A stretch of 6,200 bases of DNA from an uncultured Ruminococcus sp. Its GTDB lineage: Bacteria > Bacillota > Clostridia > Oscillospirales > Ruminococcaceae. Position numbers and translations under genes: made by a program. Below are positions 1-4,018 of the stretch, one piece after another; position 1 is the first letter of the stretch, and the number at the start of each line of letters is the position of its first letter. A model generated the notes under the pieces. It saw only the letters and a list, made by a program, of their open reading frames with translations. It was not told the origin of the DNA and ran no database searches. The DNA lies in assembly GCA_905199285.1 (NCBI GenBank), contig CAJKFZ010000154.1, forward strand, positions 1 to 6,200, given 5' to 3'.

Positions 1-58
1 AATTTTCATAAATATCAGATAAATTCTTAGGACACAACCTACTCAGAGCAGACTGCAT
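1..58 (-). CDS. Possible 5' end of a leftward gene (partial, weak)
   Basis: Reading leftward from an ATG at 58, the frame stays open for 19 codons to the window edge and begins MQSALSRLCPKNLSDIYE. It lies only a few bases downstream of the expected start of the promoter at 68-96, so translation would be leaderless or nearly so. No ribosome binding site is visible. An open frame this short is easily found by chance and I do not recognise the product. It is listed because a perfect promoter points at it. The real gene may start farther left. Confidence 0.2.
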   Translation of the reverse strand, partial: MQSALSRLCPKNLSDIYEN

Positions 59-67
59 TGCATTGTT

Positions 68-96
68 ATTATATCACTCTTGCTTCGGAATGTCAA
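68..96 (-). promoter_or_regulatory. Consensus sigma-A promoter firing left, out of the window
   Basis: On the minus strand a perfect -35 TTGACA (96-91) and a perfect -10 TATAAT (73-68) are separated by exactly 17 bp. Transcription would start near 61 and leave the window. The target gene is not visible; a possible leaderless reading frame starts at 58. Confidence 0.7.
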
Positions 97-128
97 GAAG
101 AACTTTCAAGAAAATTTTCAAAAAGGTA

Positions 129-157
129 TTGACTTTTGGGCTTCAATATGTTATAAT
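129..157 (+). promoter_or_regulatory. Promoter of the RHH gene
   Basis: The -35 is TTGACT (129-134) and the -10 is TATAAT (152-157), with a 17-bp spacer. The start is expected near 164, about 26 nt upstream of the RHH ATG. It probably also serves the ImmA-type gene and the 128-residue gene, because I find no convincing rightward promoter between 363 and 487. Two copies of TGGGCTTCAA overlap it. Confidence 0.75.
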
Positions 158-172
158 AATTATGGGCTTCAA
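137..172 (+). promoter_or_regulatory. Direct-repeat operator candidate over the RHH promoter
   Basis: TGGGCTTCAA occurs at 137-146, inside the -35/-10 spacer, and again at 163-172, over the expected start site. The copies are 26 bp apart. A bound protein would block polymerase. RHH (CopG/Arc-type) proteins commonly bind short repeats in their own promoters, so autorepression by the gene at 190 is the natural reading. The repeat is seen; the role is inferred. Confidence 0.5.
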
Positions 173-189
173 AAAAGTGGGGTGATTTA

Positions 190-363
190 ATGAGTCCAAG
201 AACAGGCAGACCGACAGATAATCCTAAAGGTGTTTCCATGCACGTAAGGTTGGATAAAGAATGTGAGGAAGTTTTACAAAAATACTGCGAACAGGAAAAA
301 GTAAGTAAAATGGAAGCAACACGCAGAGGGATTAAAAAGCTAAAGTCTGACATAAAAAAATAA
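190..363 (+). CDS. Small ribbon-helix-helix DNA-binding protein
   Basis: This 57-residue protein begins MSPRTGRPTDNPKG, a basic N-terminal arm typical of short CopG/Arc-like proteins of Bacillota mobile elements. A predicted beta strand follows (MHVRL, residues 17-21), then two helices (about 22-36 and 39-51) with the characteristic turn between them (KVSKMEATRRGIKKL). Such proteins dimerise through the strand and insert it into the major groove, usually as repressors of their own operon. The start follows a GGGGTG ribosome site five to six bases upstream. Two direct repeats over its promoter are likely operators. The final AAA AAA TAA codons form the T-run and the edge of a minus-strand terminator, so its 3' end overlaps a candidate antisense RNA. 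It could alternatively be the antitoxin-like half of a pair, but no toxin partner is evident. Confidence 0.8.
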   Translation: MSPRTGRPTDNPKGVSMHVRLDKECEEVLQKYCEQEKVSKMEATRRGIKKLKSDIKK

Positions 364-400
364 CAGTAACGCCCTATGATCAAGCAAAGCGTTACTGTTA
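354..400 (-). terminator. Intrinsic terminator of the candidate small RNA
   Basis: Perfect 12-bp arms, TAACAGTAACGC at 361-372 and its complement at 389-400, enclose a 16-nt loop. Read on the minus strand the stem is followed by seven T's (360-354). Read on the plus strand it has no T-run, so it acts mainly leftward. The RHH stop codon lies inside one arm. Confidence 0.75.
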
Positions 401-429
401 CCCACACAAAAGCCACAAGGGTTTTTGCT
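354..429 (-). ncRNA. Candidate antisense/small RNA, about 75 nt
   Basis: A full minus-strand transcription unit lies in the RHH-ImmA gap. A perfect promoter (464-436) predicts a start near 429, and a strong intrinsic terminator ends at 354. The body could form a small 5' hairpin, AAAACC(C)UUGUGGCUUUU with a bulge, ahead of the 12-bp terminator hairpin. No ribosome site plus closed reading frame fits inside it, so it is probably non-coding. It is complementary to the last codons and stop of the RHH mRNA and to the leader region before the peptidase gene. It could therefore control their expression in cis, or act in trans through its UUUGCUUGAUCAUAGG loop. Promoter and terminator are seen; the RNA itself is inferred. 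Confidence 0.5.
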
Positions 430-435
430 AAATCT

Positions 436-464
436 ATTATAGCATTCCTTTTGCGGCTTGTCAA
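436..464 (-). promoter_or_regulatory. Consensus promoter of the candidate small RNA
   Basis: On the minus strand, TTGACA (464-459) and TATAAT (441-436) are both perfect, with a 17-bp spacer. It lies just upstream of the ribosome site of the 487 gene but points away from it, so it cannot serve that gene. Confidence 0.75.
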
Positions 465-486
465 GTAGTTACAGGAGGAAATTTTC

Positions 487-849
487 ATGCCATTTATGAT
501 AAAAAAACAGTCTCAACCGTGCAGGAAGCTGTTACAGATACTTGAACAGCTTAATATTACCGTTCTTTTAGATTCTAAAGGAAACTATTTAAGGGAAGCT
601 GCAGGTGTTGTTTACAAAAGGGACGGTAAAAATATTATTGTACTTAATTCTAATATAACTCCTGAGAGCGCAAGGCTCACATTAATGCATGAGCTGGCAC
701 ACTTGCTTCTCGGTCACACATTGGAAGATTGCGCCATAAGTAGGGAACAACAGGAGTTTGAAGCTGAATCACTGGGATTTATCCTATATTCATTTTTAAA
801 TAATCCATTTTACGCAGAAGAAACGCAGACTATCTGCAATACACAATAA
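487..849 (+). CDS. ImmA/IrrE-family metallopeptidase
   Basis: This 120-residue protein carries the zinc-binding HExxH motif as HELAH at residues 68-72. A downstream glutamate in EFEAESLGF (about E92) fits the third zinc ligand of the family, and H77 follows in LLLGH. The strand before it (GKNIIVLNSN, 47-56, then TPESARLTLMHELAH) is the usual ImmA/IrrE core. There is no N-terminal helix-turn-helix, so this is a stand-alone peptidase, short but of usual size for ICE-borne ImmA. In ICEBs1, ImmA cleaves the Xre repressor ImmR to induce excision. Here the likely target is one of the element's HTH proteins, such as the one at 4019, which is inference since the genes are 3 kb apart. AGGAGG at 473-478 fixes the ATG at 487 rather than the one at 496. 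The stop overlaps the next ribosome site. Confidence 0.85.
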   Translation: MPFMIKKQSQPCRKLLQILEQLNITVLLDSKGNYLREAAGVVYKRDGKNIIVLNSNITPESARLTLMHELAHLLLGHTLEDCAISREQQEFEAESLGFILYSFLNNPFYAEETQTICNTQ

Positions 850-862
850 AGGACATAATCAC

Positions 863-1249
863 ATGAAGAAAGCAATAAAACGCAGTGAATTAACTGCAAA
901 AGAGGTTTTAGCACACCTGCTCCATGAGATCAAGACTATAATGAGGCTTGGAGATTATACTCTCTTAGAGGCTTACAGATATGTTGTAAAGTCGTTTTAT
1001 GATTGTCCGTCAGATCTATACGAACATGATTCAGACTTTGGGATTAAACAACACTACAGCTTCACGGAGTTTTCGGACTTTATTTTCAGTGCTGTTACAA
1101 AGCCGTTCCCAGTGATTCCGCAGCCAATACGTGAACAGGCTTATTATTACTGGTGCAGTGATGCGAAGCTTAAAGAGCCGAATATAAGGCTTTGGAAAAA
1201 GCTGAAAAAGGTTCTTAAAGATAATTACTCGGAGCAGGCTTGCAAATAA
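863..1249 (+). CDS. Hypothetical protein, 128 residues, paired with the ImmA-like gene
   Basis: I do not recognise this protein. It starts 13 bases after the peptidase stop, with an AAAGGA ribosome site in the gap, so the two are almost certainly co-transcribed and may be coupled. It is soluble in appearance with no signal peptide or membrane segment. A basic, helical N-terminus (1-45) is followed by an aromatic-rich middle (YSFTEFSDFIFSAV near 65-78), a proline patch (KPFPVIPQP, about 80-88), YYYW near 94-97, and a lysine-rich C-terminal helix (LWKKLKKVLKDN). The aromatic and basic make-up would suit a small protein- or DNA-binding accessory. Its position suggests a role with the peptidase, for example as partner or specificity factor, but this is only context. 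A terminator follows directly. Confidence 0.7.
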   Translation: MKKAIKRSELTAKEVLAHLLHEIKTIMRLGDYTLLEAYRYVVKSFYDCPSDLYEHDSDFGIKQHYSFTEFSDFIFSAVTKPFPVIPQPIREQAYYYWCSDAKLKEPNIRLWKKLKKVLKDNYSEQACK

Positions 1250-1259
1250 CATATATTTC

Positions 1260-1285
1260 AGCAGATCGGGAACGGTCTGCTTTTT
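1260..1285 (+). terminator. Terminator of the RHH-ImmA-hypothetical operon
   Basis: AGCAGATC (1260-1267) pairs with GGTCTGCT (1274-1281), with one G-U pair, around a 6-nt loop. A run of T's (1281-1285) follows. It lies 10 bases after the stop of the 128-residue gene. Confidence 0.75.
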
Positions 1286-1360
1286 GTATATCCCCATGAG
1301 ATATTCTGATTTAGGGAAAAATTTATTTACCGATGGGAACTGTAGGTGGATAATAACACT

Positions 1361-1394
1361 AAAAAACACACTCTCAATCTATAGGGGGGATTGA
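1361..1394 (-). terminator. Weak terminator candidate for the sigma-like gene
   Basis: On the minus strand TCAATC (1394-1389) pairs with GATTGA (1379-1374) around a C-rich loop. Eight bases later come six T's (1366-1361). The stem is short and the T-run is displaced, so efficiency is doubtful. The rest of 1286-1460 holds no gene I can support, only the 10-bp palindrome CTATCGATAG at 1420-1429. Confidence 0.3.
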
Positions 1395-1460
1395 TAGTCT
1401 GCTCCGATTTTTTCATGCACTATCGATAGCATTCAGAAACGTTAAATTTTATCCAATAAA

Positions 1461-2099
1461 TCAACTTTCAGTATAAATCTTTCTGAGCAGGTCATTTTGT
1501 CTTAACATTGCAAGAGCTTTTAACTCACGCTGACGAACCCTTGTACCGCTCACAGAGAGCCTTTCGGCGATCTCTTTTAAAGTTGCTTCCTCAAAATAAT
1601 GAGCCTGTATAATGCTTCTGTACGGCTCTGGGAGTGTGTCCACAATCTGACGTATAGTTTCAGCTTCCGAACGTTCGGAAACATCCTCCACGAATTCAAG
1701 AGCGGTATCGTCCGCAATAAGATCGAGTATTGAGCAGGAATCGCCCTCAGAACTTTCTATCTGCGCATCAAGGCTGCTGCACTCATTCAAAGGTTCTCGC
1801 TTGGTTGTGCGTATTCCCAGAAGCTCACGAACTACCTTTTTGAATGGATATTCAAGAAAAGACGTGAATTTACATCCGCTGTCAGACTTGTACGCTTTCA
1901 AAGCTTCCAGAAAAGCGATATAGCTTGCCTGCCTGATATCCCACTTATCTAAACCCGAACGATCGCAAGAAATCTGATGTAGCCTGTAGAACTTATCCGA
2001 CTTCATGTATAGAAGTTTTCGCACCTTTTCCCATAATACTGGTATCAATTCATTGTTATCACCCTGCTGGATGCACTCGACTAATAATTCGTTTGTCAT
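1461..2099 (-). CDS. Sigma-70-family RNA polymerase sigma factor
   Basis: This 212-residue protein has the layout of a sigma-70-type factor without region 1. Region 2 lies at about 51-95 (DIRQASYIAFLEALKAY, then FTSFLEYPFKKVVRELL), corresponding to core binding and -10 recognition. A region-3-like linker, SSLDAQIESSEG...ILDLIADD (108-131), resembles the SLD-P-I-G-E stretch of primary sigma factors. Region 4 at 156-200 contains LPEPYRSII, then the -35 helix-turn-helix TLKEIAERLSVSGTRVRQ, then ELKALAMLR. It would direct RNA polymerase to particular promoters, probably of the element. Sigma-like genes occur in other Bacillota integrative elements. It is read leftward after the Rep gene, 227 bp downstream of it. 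The ribosome site is AAAGGCGG or GAGGT close to the ATG. I see no clear consensus promoter in front, so its own expression may need read-through or a non-standard promoter. Confidence 0.85.
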   Translation of the reverse strand: MTNELLVECIQQGDNNELIPVLWEKVRKLLYMKSDKFYRLHQISCDRSGLDKWDIRQASYIAFLEALKAYKSDSGCKFTSFLEYPFKKVVRELLGIRTTKREPLNECSSLDAQIESSEGDSCSILDLIADDTALEFVEDVSERSEAETIRQIVDTLPEPYRSIIQAHYFEEATLKEIAERLSVSGTRVRQRELKALAMLRQNDLLRKIYTES

Positions 2100-2162
2100 T
2101 GACCTCGACCGCCTTTCATGATATAATAAAAGTGCTGTATACGGTCGCTTTTTATGACTTTA

Positions 2163-2190
2163 TCCCACCTGCTCCAAGGTGGGAATTTTT
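2163..2190 (+). terminator. Strong hairpin with T-rich tail on the plus strand
   Basis: TCCCACCT (2163-2170) and AGGTGGGA (2177-2184) form a perfect 8-bp stem with a 6-nt loop, followed on the plus strand by TTTTT (2186-2190). On the minus strand, the direction of the flanking genes, no T-run follows. It may still end Rep transcripts or act in the sigma leader; as a terminator it faces the wrong way for any gene I can see. Confidence 0.45.
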
Positions 2191-2205
2191 ATTCTTGATC
2201 AGTTG

Positions 2206-2248
2206 AAAGTTTGTGAAAAAGATTTATTTACAATTATGTGCAAACTTT
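2206..2248. repeat. AT-rich inverted repeat downstream of the Rep gene
   Basis: AAAGTTTG (2206-2213) and CAAACTTT (2241-2248) are perfect 8-bp arms around 27 AT-rich bases. Nearby are CTATCCC twice (2250-2256 and 2291-2297) and a C-run before the Rep stop. The 2100-2326 stretch has no gene. The repeat could be a replication or protein-binding site, but the sequence does not show which. Confidence 0.3.
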
Positions 2249-2326
2249 TCTATCCCATAGGTGTACATAAGTACGCACAAAACATTTTTCCTATCCCCCG
2301 GCAGGCAATTGATCTGCTGTCTTTTA

Positions 2327-3151
2327 TCATGTTGTGCATTCAACTGCACTAACCGTTTTTGCTTTTCGTTTACGTTCCCGATCAGCGTTCCTGCTCCTGT
2401 TCCAATACAACGGAGTATCTTTGCTATAAAATCTTGCTTGTATGTAGACACCGCCGTTTATATCATTCATTACCTTGTAAGCTTCAGCAAAATTATAATC
2501 AGGGAAATACTTTTCATATTCTCTTGCATTGTCTGTATCTCTGGCAAGTTCCAATACTCTACGCTTTGTAAATCTGCCGTCTCTGATCTTTGCAGGAGGA
2601 TTAACGAGGTTTTTTGAAGCATTCCAATGCTTTTTTGAGCATATCGGCTCTTTTACCATATACACGCCCAGTCCGACAAGTTCTGTTTCATCAAATTGTA
2701 ACGGTTTTGAAGTAGTAAGACCACGTCCCCAAAGTTTGGTAAGCGTATTTATATCAACTTCACCATTCATGACAATATGGTGATGATAACGTTTATTGCG
2801 TTTTCCTTTTTCGGTCACTGCAATATATTTAAGAGCTGGCATTCCGTGTTTTTTTCTGTAGTTCTTCACACGTCTTAAAAAGTTTCTCAGCTCTTTCGCT
2901 GCATCCTCATCCGATTCAGGCAAACACTTTTCCGCATAAGACAGATTGAATTGTATATCAGCAGGCGTAAAATTTGCATTAAGAAGCCTTATAACTTTAT
3001 TTTCTGCATTTCTCTGGTTAAGCTTTTTCTGAATCTCTTTAGTAGGCTTTGCTTTCCTGCTCCTTTGCGAAGCCTTTCTGTATACCGGGTATATACTAAC
3101 TTCAAGATAGTTGCCGCACTTATACAGCTTTTCACGATAGCAGCATCTCAT
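2327..3151 (-). CDS. HUH-type rolling-circle replication initiator (Rep)
   Basis: This 274-residue protein shows the three motifs of HUH endonucleases in order. Motif 1 is FNLSYAEKCLP (68-78). The metal-binding histidine motif is RYHHHIVMNG (121-130), with H123 and H125 as the HUH pair. The catalytic motif GVYMVKE (162-168) offers Y164 as nucleophile and K167. The N-terminus is very basic, and so is the C-terminus (NRSRNADRERKRKAK). Such enzymes nick one strand at an origin, join to its 5' end and start rolling-circle replication. The pattern fits Rep proteins of integrated Bacillota plasmids and small phages. A single tyrosine is expected in this class. The ATG is preceded by AGAGGA about nine bases upstream on the minus strand. 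It is read after the excisionase-like gene, with a 144-bp gap holding a 10-bp hairpin. Presumably it replicates the excised circle. The nick site is not identified. Confidence 0.8.
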   Translation of the reverse strand: MRCCYREKLYKCGNYLEVSIYPVYRKASQRSRKAKPTKEIQKKLNQRNAENKVIRLLNANFTPADIQFNLSYAEKCLPESDEDAAKELRNFLRRVKNYRKKHGMPALKYIAVTEKGKRNKRYHHHIVMNGEVDINTLTKLWGRGLTTSKPLQFDETELVGLGVYMVKEPICSKKHWNASKNLVNPPAKIRDGRFTKRRVLELARDTDNAREYEKYFPDYNFAEAYKVMNDINGGVYIQARFYSKDTPLYWNRSRNADRERKRKAKTVSAVECTT

Positions 3152-3220
3152 TTTTATATTCCTCTCATAGTCGTTAAAATAATATCCATTACAAGCCTGA
3201 TATTACCTGTAACGGTATAC
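3080..3220. repeat. GTATACC repeats around the Rep start
   Basis: TATACC-G-GGTATA (3081-3093), a 13-bp palindrome, lies inside the first codons of Rep. GTATACCG occurs on the plus strand at 3080-3087 and on the minus strand at 3220-3213, in the Rep leader. A related CTGTATACGG is at 2135-2144. These could be binding sites of Rep or of a regulator; the function is not shown. Confidence 0.3.
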
Positions 3221-3257
3221 TTTTCTTTTTGAATTTATACTTTTTGTATATGAATAT

Positions 3258-3288
3258 GCAGCAGTCCGGCTGTTTTCTGGACTGCTGC
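3258..3288. repeat. Perfect hairpin between the Xis-like and Rep genes
   Basis: GCAGCAGTCC (3258-3267) and GGACTGCTGC (3279-3288) form a 10-bp GC-rich stem with an 11-nt loop. Neither strand has a T-run after it, so it is not an ordinary terminator. It lies 7 bases after the Xis-like stop, in the leader of Rep. It could be an RNA stability or processing hairpin, an attenuator, or a replication origin hairpin. Confidence 0.6.
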
Positions 3289-3295
3289 GGAAGTA

Positions 3296-3547
3296 TTACA
3301 GCTTAACTGCTATCGGCTTTATTTCTTCTTGTGGAGCAGGCTCAGACACTTTGATATAATTGCTGTCAAAATAATCTGATAAAGATTGTGCATTTATAAG
3401 TATCTTGTTTCTGCCAACACGCACAGCCTTTACAGCTCCCGACAATGCGAGCTGACGTGCGTAATTCTGAGCTATGCCGAAACGCTCGGCTGTTTCTTTA
3501 ACTCCTAACATAATCGGTATATTTGATCTCATTGTAATTTCAGACAT
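3296..3547 (-). CDS. xis: Excisionase-like helix-turn-helix protein
   Basis: This 83-residue protein has one MerR/excisionase-type (HTH_17) domain at about 14-60: LGVKETAERFGIAQNYARQL is the helix-turn-helix, followed by a short wing (VRVGRNKILI) and the SLSDYF end helix. Such small proteins bind the element ends and steer the tyrosine recombinase toward excision, or they regulate transcription. The acidic and proline-containing tail (SEPAPQEEIKP) is outside the fold. An AAGGGG site at 3560-3555 supports the ATG at 3547; an upstream ATG at 3583 lies inside the left arm of a hairpin and has no ribosome site. It sits between the small HTH gene and Rep on the same strand, so excision and replication functions would be made together. 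The symbol is by family and context only. Confidence 0.7.
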   Translation of the reverse strand: MSEITMRSNIPIMLGVKETAERFGIAQNYARQLALSGAVKAVRVGRNKILINAQSLSDYFDSNYIKVSEPAPQEEIKPIAVKL

Positions 3548-3568
3548 TGTTACACCCCTTTGCATTCC

Positions 3569-3603
3569 GCCTGCTCCTATCATTCAGCATATCAGGAGCA
3601 GGC
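3569..3603. repeat. Perfect hairpin in front of the Xis-like gene
   Basis: GCCTGCTCCT (3569-3578) and AGGAGCAGGC (3594-3603) are perfect 10-bp arms with a 15-nt loop. It lies between the small HTH gene and the Xis-like gene, just ahead of the latter's ribosome site on the minus strand. No T-run follows on that strand. It may set the ratio of upstream to downstream gene expression. Confidence 0.6.
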
Positions 3604-3631
3604 AAGTATTTTGCGTTGCATTTGGTAGATA

Positions 3632-3823
3632 TTACACGTTTGCGGCTTCGTTCTTTTCGGACAGCTCGTTGATTATGCGCCGGAACGTTTGCTTGTCCTG
3701 CTCGGGAAGTTCGCTTCTGAGCCTGCGTGTCATTGTAGGTTCTGAAACTCCCATGGCTTTGGCGATCTGCCAGAAAAATACTCCTTTTTCCTTTGCATAA
3801 GCTCTTAAATCTTTGTTATACAT
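3632..3823 (-). CDS. Small helix-turn-helix protein, first gene of the leftward operon
   Basis: This 63-residue protein is almost entirely one small HTH: VFFWQIAKAMGVSEPTMTRRL (residues 15-35) gives the scan helix, turn and recognition helix, and LPEQDKQTFRRIINELSE follows as a closing helix. Related very short Xre/Cro-like proteins are common in Bacillota prophages and integrative elements, often as the Cro-type gene opposite a CI-type repressor. That matches the layout here, where it faces the Xre gene at 4019 across a shared control region. The ATG has a GGAGG site eight bases upstream (plus-strand CCTCC 3831-3835). The promoter is at 3963-3935, giving a leader of about 105 nt. It may repress the rightward promoter and so favour excision and replication; this is inferred by analogy. 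Confidence 0.75.
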   Translation of the reverse strand: MYNKDLRAYAKEKGVFFWQIAKAMGVSEPTMTRRLRSELPEQDKQTFRRIINELSEKNEAANV

Positions 3824-3855
3824 GATATTACCTCCGATTTTATTTTAAATATATC

Positions 3856-3884
3856 TTGACAAATCATCATCACTATGTTAATAT
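3856..3884 (+). promoter_or_regulatory. Rightward promoter for repressor and integrase
   Basis: TTGACA (3856-3861) and TAATAT (3879-3884) are spaced 17 bp; TATAAT at 3882-3887 is better in sequence but 20 bp away. Transcription would start about 3891-3895 and give a leader of about 125 nt. It points at the opposing leftward promoter. Confidence 0.6.
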
Positions 3885-3902
3885 AATAATAGCGATGAAC
3901 TA

Positions 3903-4006
3903 GGCACACAATTAAGTATCCGTGCCATATTTGTGTTATATCATCATTATAATCATATGTCAAGCGTTTTGGCACTATATTTTTCGCACTTGCCAAAACA
4001 GGCACT
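3903..4006. promoter_or_regulatory. GGCAC operator cluster in the switch region
   Basis: The half-site GGCAC occurs at 3903-3907 and inverted (GTGCC) at 3922-3926, between the two expected start sites. It recurs at 3971-3975 and 4001-4005, 30 bp apart in the same direction as GGCACT. A 9-bp inverted repeat, GTTTTGGCA (3966-3974) with TGCCAAAAC (3991-3999), overlaps this group and lies next to the leftward -35. These are plausible sites for the Xre repressor and/or the small HTH protein. In the rightward mRNA the inverted repeat could also form a hairpin just ahead of the ribosome site. Confidence 0.5.
3935..3963 (-). promoter_or_regulatory. Leftward promoter for the HTH-Xis-Rep operon
   Basis: On the minus strand a perfect -35 TTGACA (3963-3958) and a TATAAC -10 (3940-3935) are spaced 17 bp. 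The start is expected near 3928. It faces the rightward promoter at 3856-3884, so the two transcripts run into each other. Confidence 0.7.
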
Positions 4007-4018
4007 TAGGAGGAAATT

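Noticed and set aside
93..488. 131-codon open frame on the minus strand
   Set aside because: It spans two strong promoters and the RHH gene on the other strand and has no ribosome site. Its composition resembles no protein family I know. Part of it is the candidate small RNA.
1031..1369. 112-codon open frame on the minus strand
   Set aside because: It lies mostly opposite the 128-residue gene and runs through that operon's terminator; no ribosome site or recognisable motif.
1296..1394. 32-codon plus-strand frame starting MRYSDLGKN
   Set aside because: No ribosome site, follows a terminator directly, and is too short to support without homologues.
1416..1431. Palindrome CTATCGATAG with flanking TGC/GCA
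   Set aside because: A single 10-bp palindrome with no partner copy and no adjacent promoter; not enough to call a site.
2224..2451. 75-codon minus-strand frame overlapping the end of Rep
   Set aside because: It uses a GTG inside Rep in another frame, and Rep has clear motifs in its own frame up to the basic tail. No sign of a programmed frameshift.
3548..3583. 12-codon N-terminal extension of the Xis-like protein
   Set aside because: The upstream ATG is within a hairpin arm and lacks a ribosome site, while the ATG at 3547 has a good AAGGGG. The extension (MIGAGGMQRGVT) is actually the translated leader.
3805..4005. 66-codon minus-strand frame over the switch region
   Set aside because: It contains both promoters and the GGCAC sites and overlaps the start of the small HTH gene; no ribosome site.
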